From assembly GCA_033391075.1 (NCBI GenBank), contig JAWPMV010000005.1:310001-374000 (forward strand): a stretch of DNA of 64,000 bases, written 5' to 3'. This DNA is from Bacteroidia bacterium. GTDB taxonomy: Bacteria > Bacteroidota > Bacteroidia > J057. Positions 34,083 to 43,688 of this stretch are shown here, piece after piece. The notes beneath the pieces were generated by a model, which worked only from the letters and a program-made list of their open reading frames with translations, was not told the origin of the DNA and did no database searches. Positions within the stretch are counted from its first letter, which is position 1. The number at the start of each line of letters is the position of its first letter. Made by a program: the position numbers and the translations under genes.

Positions 34083-34679
34083 ATGAAACTGATAATTCTA
34101 CTCCTTACTCTTATCTCCATTTCTGAAATAGCCTATGGCCAGAAGGATACTTTTGATATAAATCAAAGGGCATCATATATGTGCACTAGACCTTTAATAT
34201 TAGATTCTACCAAAACCAGTTTAACATCCAGGAAAGTATTCTTCCTTTTTGACCTTGAAAACAGTTCTACGAATTTAAGGTCTCAGGGAATTCAGCGAGT
34301 AGATTATCCTGCTGCTTATATTATGGCTTATCTTGTTAATACTTCAGATTCAACTTTTATAGCAGAAAGGCAAGATAGAAGTTTGATTATGATTCAAGAA
34401 GCCCTTGATGAAAAAAAGAATTGGGAACCCATTGAATATTGGTCCCCAAGTAGTTGCGGACTTAGTTACCAGAACCCTTTATTATTAGAATCTGGAAAAT
34501 ATGTAATGGTACCCATTAAGAAATATTCTGGAAGTTTTAGGACAAGGATTAGGTTGAAATTTAAATATGGGGATGAAGTCTTATACTCTGATTCATTCGA
34601 AGGCTCAGTTAATAAAGCTCAATTCAAGAAAATAACTGATGAATTCAATTTACCCGTGAGCTATTTGAATAAAAAGTAA
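34083..34679 (+). CDS. secreted hypothetical protein
   Basis: A 198-aa protein with a signal peptide (cleavage near AYGQ19). The mature domain is beta-rich (SYMCTRPLILDS, RKVFFLFDLEN, RTRIRLKFKYG) with two Cys. I do not recognise the family. It starts 9 nt after the epimerase gene, so co-transcription is likely. Confidence 0.55.
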   Translation: MKLIILLLTLISISEIAYGQKDTFDINQRASYMCTRPLILDSTKTSLTSRKVFFLFDLENSSTNLRSQGIQRVDYPAAYIMAYLVNTSDSTFIAERQDRSLIMIQEALDEKKNWEPIEYWSPSSCGLSYQNPLLLESGKYVMVPIKKYSGSFRTRIRLKFKYGDEVLYSDSFEGSVNKAQFKKITDEFNLPVSYLNKK

Positions 34680-34970
34680 AACTTCTCATGACAGCTGCCT
34701 ACTCGACCATCCACACTAGCAAGAGATTATTCCCTTGGCTCTCGATTAGCATCCAACAATAGGCCCAATCTACTTATATTGAAAGCACTTTATTACAACA
34801 TTAATGATGCAGCCAATCATTTCATCAAAAATTAGAATGCTCCGATATTCATACTGTTAAAGAAGTGAGTCAAATTTATTCCTTCCATTACGCTTTGCTG
34901 TCCAACAAGAAAGTTTGGAACTTGGCGTTTCTTCAAAAAAAAAGATCGAAAATAAAAATATAGCACAAAA

Positions 34971-35780
34971 ATGAAAAACACCTTTATCTCCATGGGTTTA
35001 CTGCTAATGTCCTTCCTATGCTTATCCTGTAGCAAGAATATAGTAAAGGATTTCAGATTCGAAGAGACAGCATATTATCATCTTCATCAACTCAATGATT
35101 TTGAAGCTAAGGTGAAAATGTTAATTCAGGATAAAAATACTTATGATCAGTATTTTAAACATCCTCCCAGCCTTGTAAGCCATGATTTACCCAATAGAAC
35201 CAACAACCCTAATTATTGGTCTAGAAAAGATGATCTTTTAGGATCTGGAATCCTTAAGATTAATTTTGGGATAATAAGTAGTCCAGAATATGATTCAGAC
35301 ACGATTATTCATCAAATGACATCCATTGCGTTTGAGAAAATGGATTTTGAGGTAGGAGATTACTGGCTTCCTGTAGGCATCCAAGATGAGGTAACTCTCC
35401 CATTAGACATTAGCCAAACCTCCCATATCAATTGGAAATCCAAACTAGAAGAGAACAGGGACTTAGTCACGAATTTGAACCTATCAAATAATATAAATTT
35501 TGTTCCTAATAAGCCCTTAAGTAATTATCATTTAAATACCCTGCACGGAATTTATCACTCAAGTTTTGCCTTGAGTATTCCCCTTGCAAGCTTAACAATC
35601 AAATCGAAAGACGGCACTATTTCATTCTACAGAAACCTTAACTCCTTTGGGGACCAAATAGAGGAATTTGACTTGGAAAAAGCATCTATCAAAAAAAGAG
35701 ACCTTAATAATTACGGTCGTAAAAACCAGAGATATAATAACTTGGAATATTTTGTCTATTGGGAATGGGAGGAAATATAG
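34971..35780 (+). CDS. hypothetical lipoprotein
   Basis: A 269-aa protein with a lipobox LSCS (Cys20). No family is recognised; the middle is mixed with many aromatic residues. The preceding 291 nt show no gene or strong hairpin. Confidence 0.55.
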   Translation: MKNTFISMGLLLMSFLCLSCSKNIVKDFRFEETAYYHLHQLNDFEAKVKMLIQDKNTYDQYFKHPPSLVSHDLPNRTNNPNYWSRKDDLLGSGILKINFGIISSPEYDSDTIIHQMTSIAFEKMDFEVGDYWLPVGIQDEVTLPLDISQTSHINWKSKLEENRDLVTNLNLSNNINFVPNKPLSNYHLNTLHGIYHSSFALSIPLASLTIKSKDGTISFYRNLNSFGDQIEEFDLEKASIKKRDLNNYGRKNQRYNNLEYFVYWEWEEI

Positions 35781-35811
35781 CTGATCGGTAAAAAAATACT
35801 ATGACACAAGT

Positions 35812-35847
35812 CTTCGGCTAAAGTTTTTGACCATCGCATAGCCGAAG
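35812..35847. repeat. inverted repeat, 9-bp perfect stem
   Basis: CTTCGGCTA/TAGCCGAAG with an 18-nt loop, between a lipoprotein gene and a DUF4375 gene. It has no T-run, so it is not a standard terminator, and no GTT box beside it, so it is not called attC. Confidence 0.4.
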
Positions 35848-35905
35848 TCTTAAGTATATTGATGATTCACAATTAGATTTTGTAGCAAAAAAATGCCAAC
35901 TAAAT

Positions 35906-36424
35906 ATGGGGCAGAATAAAAAATATGAATATGTGGAACTTAAAAGCATAGAAGAGCTTCCTTCCAAATATTGGGATATCAATGTTAAGGATTATATCAC
36001 AACGATTGCCTTTGAGGAGGTTAAAGACGAATCAGATATAGCAAAACAGGAAGAATCAATCACCACTTTTATAAAGGGATTGCCTCAAAAAATCCGATTA
36101 ATCTTTACAGTATATGACTTAGATACAGAAGTTCATAATGGAACATATGAACAATACTTCAGCAACTTCAGTGGAAATTACAAAGATGTAATCCTAAGCG
36201 ATTTAGAATACCTTGGAGCTGAAGAAATAGCAATAATAACCGATAAAGCTATTAAAGGATATCAGAGTTTTGAATCAAAAGGGTTTCCTGAAGACGAATA
36301 TGAAGATTTTATTCGATCAGTTACAGATGAATTTTATAAAGCTTATGAAGGAGAATCCCTTCATGAATTGTCCGTAGAGTTTATTCGAGAAAATATTGAA
36401 TATTTTAAACATTTAGATCTATAA
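35906..36424 (+). CDS. DUF4375/DMP19-like protein
   Basis: A 172-aa cytosolic protein. The segment VHNGTYEQYFSNFSGNYKD followed by LEYLGAEEIAII fits the DUF4375 (DMP19 C-terminal) domain. Members often occur as immunity-type or orphan proteins. The function is unknown. Confidence 0.65.
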   Translation: MGQNKKYEYVELKSIEELPSKYWDINVKDYITTIAFEEVKDESDIAKQEESITTFIKGLPQKIRLIFTVYDLDTEVHNGTYEQYFSNFSGNYKDVILSDLEYLGAEEIAIITDKAIKGYQSFESKGFPEDEYEDFIRSVTDEFYKAYEGESLHELSVEFIRENIEYFKHLDL

Positions 36425-36817
36425 AGAACTCCTAGCCAAACCTATCTACCAAGCCATCCCCCACTCTATTCCTGCCGATCAGATGATTGATCCTTGCACC
36501 CCTTAACATGGAGCTTTTTTCACCTGCCTAAAAGCCTATAATAGCTATTCAAAGAAGACCTCAAAATCCATTTCTTTGAACTAATCGTCCTTATAGCTGG
36601 ATTACTCCTCCCCTATATTTGCATATATAAACGAAAGAAATTATGCAATAATAAAATTCAGAAAAGCATCTTTGCGAAGAATGCTGTGGGTGTTTTTTAT
36701 ATCCCACTTACCATGGCAAAGATTATGCTCCTGACATGCCCATTTCAGCTGTATCAAGCAGGGCATGATAGAAGCTATCCTCAAAAAAACGACTCAATAC
36801 AATTCAAATAATTCATC
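36425..36817. other. 393-nt gap with one startless open stretch
   Basis: No convincing gene. From 36548 to 36811 (+) there is an open frame of 87 codons without an upstream start, with a hydrophobic segment (LIVLIAGLLLPYICIY). It could be the tail of a decayed membrane protein. Nothing else is seen. Confidence 0.3.
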
Positions 36818-37237
36818 ATGAAAAAGATAGTATTCACTTTAACATTAATTCCGATTTTTATGATTCAATCACAAGCTCAGACCAGCGACCTACAACTCAT
36901 TGAAAAAACGATCAATCATTATTTCGATGGCATGATCAATCACAATGCTAGTTCTATTGAAAAAGCCTTTCATCCAGGCGCTAGCATGAAATGGATGGCG
37001 GAGAAATACATGGATGTTAATGCTGTTGAAGCATTGAGTGATTATGTAAATTCCAATGATCCTGTCAAAACCAAGACCCGTATTACTAGCATTAATATCG
37101 TGGGTGATGCTGCCAATGCTCAATTAGAGTTGGAGTATGAAAGCTTTTATTTTATTGATTTCATGCACCTAATGAAAATTGAAGGAGAATGGAAAATTGT
37201 TAGCAAAACCTACACGACCGTACAAAAGGACTTTTAA
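36818..37237 (+). CDS. secreted putative lumazine-binding / NTF2-like protein
   Basis: A 139-aa protein with a signal peptide (cleavage near SQAQ). The order IEKTINHYFDGMINHNASSIEKAFHPGA, IVGDAANAQLELEY and FMHLMKIEGEWKIVSKTY is that of the Lumazine_bd_2/SnoaL-like NTF2 fold. The ligand is unknown. Confidence 0.75.
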   Translation: MKKIVFTLTLIPIFMIQSQAQTSDLQLIEKTINHYFDGMINHNASSIEKAFHPGASMKWMAEKYMDVNAVEALSDYVNSNDPVKTKTRITSINIVGDAANAQLELEYESFYFIDFMHLMKIEGEWKIVSKTYTTVQKDF

Positions 37238-37569
37238 ATTTCAATGCCTAAGAGTCGACAAGTGGTGTTCTCCAGGAATCTTATTGAATAATTTATAGAT
37301 TCATTGAATTTTCTTCCCGATTCCTTCCTTGGCAAATAAGGACTTATTAGGCTCGAAACCCCAGGAATTACTGCCCATCTTTGTTCAGTCGAAAAAAATC
37401 AATTTGCATGTATTTTTACCTTTCAGACTGGATGAATTAGCATAATTCTGCATTTTCGATCCACGCTAAATGTCCTTTTAATAGAAAAATAAAGTATGTT
37501 CGACAGAAATTTATCCCTGGCTGTCAAGAGCAAGGTATAGGTAGACAGAAAAACCTGAAATAAGAATAA
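37238..37569. other. 332-nt gap, nothing recognised
   Basis: AT-rich and non-coding on both strands as far as I can see. A promoter for the EamA gene must lie here, but no clear TAnnTTTG box is visible. Confidence 0.4.
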
Positions 37570-38430
37570 ATGAAAGCTATTATATATCTCCTGGTAGCAG
37601 CTGTTTTCTGGGGAATCAATTTTCATTTCGCTAAAATCATGCTGAGTGAAGTTAGGTTCATAGAAGCTGCTGCCTGGAGGTATATTTTTGGTGTCCTTCC
37701 TTTATTTTTTCTTGCCTATAAACAATTGCCTTCCTGGACCGCCATTCGAGAAAATTTAAAAGGCATCCTTTTGATAGGGATAGTCTGTTTGTTTGGATTT
37801 AATATCTTCTTTTTTATTGGCTTAAAATATAGCTCCGCCATTAATGGTTCTTTAATTATTAGCACGGCTCCCATGTTAACGATCCTTTTCTCCAGCAGTA
37901 TGCTAAAAACACCTCTGGAAAGAAAACACATCATCGGTACAGTCATTTCTCTTTTCGGCGTTCTTTACCTTATTCTAAAAGGAAATCTACTCCATTTTAC
38001 CCAACTGAATTTTAGTATTAGTGATATATTACTGTTAGTAGCAAGTACCCTTTTTGCCTTACAAAATGTATGGATAAAAAAATATGGAGCTGCTATCTCT
38101 AACATCAATTTTACCCTGCTGACCAATTTTCTCTGTTTGCTTAGTTTTTTGATAGTCTTACCTTTTGTAGGAATGGAAGAGGTAAGTACTTATTCTATTT
38201 CTTTTTGGTTTTCCGCTATAGGTATTGGATTCTTTGGAACGGCAGTAGCTTATTATTTTTGGAATGAAGGAATTAAGATATCCAGTGCCAATCAAGCAGG
38301 GATTATGCTAAATGTAGTGCCTCTGTCTACAGCTATTTTTTCCATTATCTTAGGGGAGGAATTATTTATGTACCACCTGATAAGTGGCTTGCTTATCCTT
38401 GTTGGGGTAATCGTGATAAGACGACAGTAA
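37570..38430 (+). CDS. EamA/DMT-family transporter
   Basis: A 286-aa membrane protein with ten hydrophobic segments arranged as two five-helix EamA repeats. Features: FWGINFHFAKIML at the start, AWRYIFGVLPLFFLAY, SSAINGSLIISTAPMLTILFS, and GTAVAYYFWNEGIKISSANQAG in the second half. It probably exports a metabolite; the substrate cannot be read. Confidence 0.88.
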   Translation: MKAIIYLLVAAVFWGINFHFAKIMLSEVRFIEAAAWRYIFGVLPLFFLAYKQLPSWTAIRENLKGILLIGIVCLFGFNIFFFIGLKYSSAINGSLIISTAPMLTILFSSSMLKTPLERKHIIGTVISLFGVLYLILKGNLLHFTQLNFSISDILLLVASTLFALQNVWIKKYGAAISNINFTLLTNFLCLLSFLIVLPFVGMEEVSTYSISFWFSAIGIGFFGTAVAYYFWNEGIKISSANQAGIMLNVVPLSTAIFSIILGEELFMYHLISGLLILVGVIVIRRQ

Positions 38431-38542
38431 GTTCGTCCTTCCTGAAACATTTCCTGCAGAAGCTGGAAATCCTTTCATTTCACCAACATCAGCCAGCAAA
38501 TTCCTGGAAGTAAAAGAGAACTATCCAAACGAAAATACTATC

Positions 38543-39790
38543 ATGAACCTTAAACCAAGCTATGAGCTGCCTTCCCTTCAGGAAATGAACTGGCGAAAGA
38601 AGAAGCTTCTCTCCATGATGAAAGAGGCAGGTCTGGATGCCTTTGTTATCACTGACCCGGACAATGTGTTTTGGTTAACGAACTTCGCGAATTATGTACA
38701 TGAACGCCCGTTTATTTTAATCTTGTCAAAGGAAGGCAAACTCCGCTTTCTTGTCCCAAAATTGGAAGTTTTACATGTAAAACGTCGTGCTATAGGAGAG
38801 CTTGAATTGCCCACCTATGAAGAATTCCCTTTTCCAAAAGCCCAGAGTTGGGATACTGTTTTTAAGCAAGAGACTGAGCATTTTTCCAGGATTGGAGTAG
38901 AAGCTATTGCGCCACAATTTGTGATTGAGAAGCTGGGAGAGAGAATCTATGCCTGTGAATTTCTGGAAGAAGCTCGATATGTAAAATCCGAATTCGAAGT
39001 CAGCCGCATCCTCTATTCCTCCAGAGTTGTGACTCAGGCCATGAATAAACTATTGAAAATAGCTAAGCCCGGAATGTCTGCCATCAAAAGTAGTTCCAGG
39101 ATTTCAAAACTTATTTCTCTCCAGATGCTAGCTGACAATCCTCAGGCAAATGTTCTGGCTACCAAGATTGGAGTTATCGTCCAGTCTCCCAATGTGTCCG
39201 ACGATCCCCACAATTTTACCAATCTCTTTGATATGGATATGCAATATGGAGGTCCACATGTCGCTGTGATCAATAGTATTTTGAATGGCTATGGGACTGA
39301 AGTAGAGCGTACTTTCTTTCTGGGCGAAGTTCCCAAAGATGCAGAACGCCCTTATCAAGTAATGATGGAAGCTCGTCAATTAGCCTTAGAATTATGCAAA
39401 CCTGGAGCTGATATGCATGAGGTAGATGTGAAGGTCAAGGAACATTTCACCCAAAAAGGCTATGGTAATAATGTGATACATCGCAGCGGACACAGTATTG
39501 GCGTAACAGGGCATGAAGGACCTTTCTTAGCCGAGGGATTTCATTATGAAATGAAAGAAAATATGTTTTTTACCGTAGAACCAGGTATTTATATAGAAGG
39601 TATTGGAGGATTTCGACATTCAGATACAATTGTGATTACAGCTGAGGGGAATAAAAGTCTGACACCGGTGAAAGATAGCCTAAAAGACATGACCCTTTCT
39701 GCCTATAAACTAAACCTTTCGCTATCTGCTAAAAACAAACAAAAGTTAATGGTTCTGGCCAATCGCTATTTCGGGCTGAATGTCCACTAG
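38543..39790 (+). CDS. M24-family (creatinase/aminopeptidase P fold) protein with altered metal ligands
   Basis: A 415-aa cytosolic protein. The N-terminal creatinase domain (DAFVITDPDNVFWLTNF near 30-45) and the C-terminal pita-bread domain are both present. Compared with aminopeptidase P the five ligands read Asn (VINS near 243), Glu (GTEVERT near 251), His (SGHSIG near 316), Glu (TVEPG near 345) and Ser (FRHSDT near 359), so three of five differ. It may be metal-free like creatinase, or bind a different ion. I therefore do not call it a prolidase. Confidence 0.78.
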   Translation: MNLKPSYELPSLQEMNWRKKKLLSMMKEAGLDAFVITDPDNVFWLTNFANYVHERPFILILSKEGKLRFLVPKLEVLHVKRRAIGELELPTYEEFPFPKAQSWDTVFKQETEHFSRIGVEAIAPQFVIEKLGERIYACEFLEEARYVKSEFEVSRILYSSRVVTQAMNKLLKIAKPGMSAIKSSSRISKLISLQMLADNPQANVLATKIGVIVQSPNVSDDPHNFTNLFDMDMQYGGPHVAVINSILNGYGTEVERTFFLGEVPKDAERPYQVMMEARQLALELCKPGADMHEVDVKVKEHFTQKGYGNNVIHRSGHSIGVTGHEGPFLAEGFHYEMKENMFFTVEPGIYIEGIGGFRHSDTIVITAEGNKSLTPVKDSLKDMTLSAYKLNLSLSAKNKQKLMVLANRYFGLNVH

Positions 39791-39864
39791 ATTTATGGAT
39801 GCCCGCATTTTAAGGATAAGAAGCTGTTGACTGAAAAACTCATTTATATAGAGGAAAACAGACC

Positions 39865-40350
39865 ATGAGAATATACTGGATAGAGGAACTCAATCAAGGG
39901 ATGATCGGAATCATGGCTCGGCCCAGAGGAAATGACTGGCTTGAAATAGAAATTCAGAAGCTGTCTCTGGAAAAGATAGATTGGGTGATATCCTTATTAG
40001 AGAAGCCGGAAATAAGTGAACTGGAGCTTGAGCAGGAGGGCGAACTTTGCAAAAAATATGGCATGAGTTTCTTAAACTTTCCTATAAAAGATCGCTCGAT
40101 TCCTCAAGACAATCATGCATTCATATCATTGATAGAGTCTATCTGTCATTCATTGGAACAAGGAAACAAAATAGTGGTGCATTGTAGAATGGGAATAGGA
40201 AGGGCCTCTTTGGTAGCAGCAGGGGTCATGCTAAAGACTGGAGTTCAGCCAAGCCAAATTTTTGAACGGATAAGCAGCTACAGAAAATTGGAAGTCCCGG
40301 ATACTAAAGAACAAGTGGATTGGTTCAGCGAAATAGCGGAAGATCTTTAG
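39865..40350 (+). CDS. dual-specificity-type protein phosphatase
   Basis: A 161-aa protein. The P-loop VVHCRMGIGRAS (Cys109, Arg115) is the HCxxGxxR motif of DSP/PTP enzymes, and the general acid is probably in the IKDRSIP loop near 74. There is no membrane segment. It lies 74 nt after the M24 gene. The substrate is unknown. Confidence 0.85.
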   Translation: MRIYWIEELNQGMIGIMARPRGNDWLEIEIQKLSLEKIDWVISLLEKPEISELELEQEGELCKKYGMSFLNFPIKDRSIPQDNHAFISLIESICHSLEQGNKIVVHCRMGIGRASLVAAGVMLKTGVQPSQIFERISSYRKLEVPDTKEQVDWFSEIAEDL

Positions 40351-40446
40351 TATAGGCTATATCCCCGTCCGCATATAAATGCGAAGAATAAATTTCCCTT
40401 CAAATTTGTACTTTACCATCAGTACGCTCAATCCTTATCATGCATT

Positions 40447-40899
40447 ATGGAGATCCACAGACTACAATTTTCAATAGATGTTAAGGCAGAGAAAAGCAGG
40501 ATTTGGAATGCCCTCTGGGAAGATAGCGCCTATCGTGCCTGGGCTGGAGTATTTTCGGAAGGTGCTTATGCAGTTTCAGATAATTGGAAAGTAGGCAGCA
40601 CGGTGATGTTTCTGGGCCCAGATCAAAGTGGGATATACAGCATCATTGAAAATCACATCCCGAATAAACACATTCAATTTAAACATATCGGGAACGTGCT
40701 AAAGGGAGAACATCAAGCCCCGGATGAGGAAAGCAAAAAATGGTCAGGAGCCACCGAAAGTTATTCCTTGATTGAAGGAGAAGAGAGCATTAAGCTTCTT
40801 GTCGAAATAGATATCATGGAAGAGCATTTGGACTTTATGGAAACTCGCTTTCCCAAAGCCCTGGAAAAAATCAAGAATCGAGCACTTGAGCAGCTATAA
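40447..40899 (+). CDS. SRPBCC (AHSA1-like) protein
   Basis: A 150-aa protein with the order typical of START/AHSA1 folds: a first strand (RLQFSIDVKAEKSRIWNALW), a Gly-Ser strand (WKVGSTVMFLGPD), then LVEIDIME and a long C-terminal helix. It would bind a hydrophobic ligand or chaperone client. No neighbour indicates which. Confidence 0.75.
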   Translation: MEIHRLQFSIDVKAEKSRIWNALWEDSAYRAWAGVFSEGAYAVSDNWKVGSTVMFLGPDQSGIYSIIENHIPNKHIQFKHIGNVLKGEHQAPDEESKKWSGATESYSLIEGEESIKLLVEIDIMEEHLDFMETRFPKALEKIKNRALEQL

Positions 40900-41014
40900 A
40901 ATGCATCCCCCCTACTTGATCCTGATGGTCTGACTATTAGCGGTTAATCCGCATAAGGTATAGTTCTTGGGGGTTCGCAACTTCTGGTGTATTTTAGCTG
41001 CCAAAAGCTGAAAA

Positions 41015-42100
41015 ATGAAAAAAGTAATCACCCCTTCCCTATCAGGAATCTCTCTTCTGGCTTTTCTGTTGTTTTTTGCGAGCTGTTCCAAAACGAGCAG
41101 CGAGTCTAATAAAGAAGAAGCTCCTGACACCCTTTATGCAAGCGATGTTATTCCATTTTTCGATCATTGGAATTTGATTTTGGGGGATGGCTCGAATGCT
41201 GGTCAGGCAATCAATTTTGAGCAGAAAGATTTCTTTTATACCGAAACGGAAGGAGAAACGGATTGGGTGGTGTATAAAGCTCCCAATGCAGGAGATACTC
41301 ATGGAACCTCAAACAATACAAGAACTGAATTGGCTCAACTGAAAAAATGGTCTCCCCTAACAGATGCCAAATTGAGTGCGACCCTCAAAGTCATGAATGT
41401 ATCCAGTTCTGGCGATGCTCGGGTTGCAGCTTCCTACTCAGTCGTCATAGGCCAGATCCACAGTGCCGATGGACATGAGAACGAACCCCTTAAAATATTT
41501 TACAAGAAATTCCCGGGCCATAGCAAAGGTTCGGTTTTCTGGCATTACGAAATCAATACCGCCGGGGATGATAATTCCAAAAGATGGGACTTCTCTTCGG
41601 CTGTCTGGGGCCATGATTTTTCTGTGGTAGGTACAGAAGAGGATAGCTATCCGGAAGAACCTGAAGATGGCATTGAATTAGGAGAAGAATTGAGCTATGA
41701 AATCGAGGTCAAAGAAGGTATCATGTACCTCACATTTAGCAGCGATGGGCATGAAAGCAAACGCTTTACGAAAAACCTGATCGAATCAGAATATACGAGC
41801 CCTGAGGACATTCCCGAGCAAACCCAGGCCCTATTTGTTCCCATTGGCCAGGATGGAGTAGAGCGAGCAAATGCTTATGCAGATGAGGGCCTTTTCTTTA
41901 AGCTTGGATCTTACAATCAAACCAATGGAAAATCTCCTGAAGTGAACAGGAATTGGTGTTCCGGAGCCGATACCTTTGACGGAAATATCAACAAGCAATA
42001 TGAAACGGGAAACTATGCGGAAGTTTGGGTTAAAAAAGCCAGCATTTATGTAAGTGAAAATGCTATCTCAAACGAAGGCTATTTCCTTAAAAATGACTAG
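41015..42100 (+). CDS. PL7 alginate lyase lipoprotein
   Basis: A 361-aa protein with a lipobox FASC (Cys24). The PL7 catalytic motifs are present: NTRTELAQL (R-T-E-L) near 102, VVIGQIHS (QIH) near 147, and FFKLGSYNQ (YFKxGxYNQ) near 295. It would depolymerise alginate by beta-elimination at the cell surface. It stands without a polysaccharide-utilization locus around it (no SusC/D in view). Confidence 0.88.
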   Translation: MKKVITPSLSGISLLAFLLFFASCSKTSSESNKEEAPDTLYASDVIPFFDHWNLILGDGSNAGQAINFEQKDFFYTETEGETDWVVYKAPNAGDTHGTSNNTRTELAQLKKWSPLTDAKLSATLKVMNVSSSGDARVAASYSVVIGQIHSADGHENEPLKIFYKKFPGHSKGSVFWHYEINTAGDDNSKRWDFSSAVWGHDFSVVGTEEDSYPEEPEDGIELGEELSYEIEVKEGIMYLTFSSDGHESKRFTKNLIESEYTSPEDIPEQTQALFVPIGQDGVERANAYADEGLFFKLGSYNQTNGKSPEVNRNWCSGADTFDGNINKQYETGNYAEVWVKKASIYVSENAISNEGYFLKND

Positions 42101-42159
42101 GTCCCTATTGTTTTCTCTTTTACTCCTAAACCTACTCAAGGCTCTAAAACACAAGATTA

Positions 42160-42684
42160 ATGATCATTGCGATTACAGGTGCATCGGGAGTAGGAAAAAC
42201 GAGCATCCTGGAAGACGTATCAAAGCAATTATCAGCGGATAGCCGGATAAAGGTATTCCATTTTGACGATATGGGCTTGCCCAATTGGGAGGAACTGGAG
42301 GATATCCAAAAGTGGCAGGAAGAGGCAACGATCGACTGGATAAATAAGCTTGTAAAAACTGCCAGAGAAGAAAAACTGCATATTCTCTTTGAAGGCTCTA
42401 CCGATATGAAACATTTCATCAAGGGCTTTCACCAAAATAGCTACACAGATTACAAAATACTCTTGTTTGATTGTAGTCAGGAGGTTATGAAAAGTCGCTT
42501 AATAAAACGAGGGCATGCAGAACTATATCAAGCTGATATGATTGGATGGTTGAAGTACCTGAGGAAAGAAGCGATTTCAAAGGATATCCAAATCCTAAAA
42601 ACGGATGAGTCCTCGATAAGAGATATTGGGCAGAAGATCATAGAAATACTGAACGAATGTAAAGATGACAGAACAGGACGATAA
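42160..42684 (+). CDS. P-loop NTPase / kinase-like protein
   Basis: A 174-aa protein with a Walker A motif GASGVGKTS at residues 7-15 and a kinase-like lid region (RLIKRGHAELYQ). It resembles small-molecule kinases. Its last 20 nt overlap the DUF3667 gene, so translation coupling is likely. Confidence 0.75.
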   Translation: MIIAITGASGVGKTSILEDVSKQLSADSRIKVFHFDDMGLPNWEELEDIQKWQEEATIDWINKLVKTAREEKLHILFEGSTDMKHFIKGFHQNSYTDYKILLFDCSQEVMKSRLIKRGHAELYQADMIGWLKYLRKEAISKDIQILKTDESSIRDIGQKIIEILNECKDDRTGR

Positions 42685-43399
42685 TATCGCTTGTAAACGA
42701 TGCGGCAGTAAGATGAGCGGGGAATTTTGTTCCGACTGTGGGAATGCCAGAACATTAAGAAGAATAGATGGCGCATACCTTCTATCTGAAATTGCCAGTG
42801 TTTTTAATTTCGATAAAGGCATTCTACTCAGCATACGGGAATTGCTCTTAAGACCCGGAAAGAACATTCAAACATTTATTCTGGAAGACAGAGCCCGTCT
42901 GGTCAAACCCATTGTTTTCATCATTGTATGTTCCTTAACCTATACCCTCTTTCAACAATTATTGGGCTTTGAGGATGGGTATATCAATTATTCATTCGAT
43001 GGAGATGACACCAGCTCTCTAATATTTGAGTGGATATCAAAAAACTATGGCTATGCCAATATTCTGATCTCCATCTTTATCGCTTTTTGGATCAAGGTCT
43101 TATTCCGAAAGGATAACTACAATTTTTTTGAAATCCTGATTCTCCTCTGCTTTTTAATTGGAATGAGCATGTTGATCTTTTCCTTTTTTGGAATACTAGC
43201 TAGCCTAACGGGTCTAAGTTTGATAGACAAAGGCTCTTTAATTGGACTGCTGTACATTGCATGGGGGATCGGACAGTTTTTCAGTGGAAATAAAATTAAA
43301 AACAGCCTGAAAGGCCTTTTGACTTATATACTGGGTTTACTGACTTTTACGCTCAGCTTGATAATACTGGGGAAGCTGGTCGATGGGATAATTGCATAA
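42665..43399 (+). CDS. DUF3667 membrane protein
   Basis: A 244-aa protein. The N-terminal zinc ribbon has Cys10, Cys13, Cys22 and Cys25 (CKRCG, CSDCG), followed by FNFDKGILLSIRELLLRPG and five hydrophobic segments. This is the DUF3667 layout. The function is unknown. Confidence 0.85.
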   Translation: MTEQDDNIACKRCGSKMSGEFCSDCGNARTLRRIDGAYLLSEIASVFNFDKGILLSIRELLLRPGKNIQTFILEDRARLVKPIVFIIVCSLTYTLFQQLLGFEDGYINYSFDGDDTSSLIFEWISKNYGYANILISIFIAFWIKVLFRKDNYNFFEILILLCFLIGMSMLIFSFFGILASLTGLSLIDKGSLIGLLYIAWGIGQFFSGNKIKNSLKGLLTYILGLLTFTLSLIILGKLVDGIIA

Positions 43400-43688
43400 G
43401 CCTTTCCCCCAACAGCTATCAGTAATCTAAAAAGTCCGTAGGCTTATTATACTACTCAAAAAGCTCCTCCTCCTCTGCATTTCTTCTTTTCTCCTCCATT
43501 TGCATGGAAAAATTAGCCTAAGCAAAGAAGAGACAAAGACAATTTTTAACACAGTTTTTATCCCTATTACCCTTAATTGAAATAAATCCTTGTAAATTCC
43601 TGCTTAATATGGAATCTTAAAGAAAGTTTAGTCCTTTAAGTAGCACGCCTCAAAGTGCCATCCCAAAACTAGTATTAATACACAACTC

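Noticed and set aside
42160-43399. Overlapping NTPase and DUF3667 genes as a toxin-antitoxin pair
   Set aside because: The proteins are a P-loop kinase-like protein and a five-helix membrane protein; neither resembles a toxin or antitoxin.
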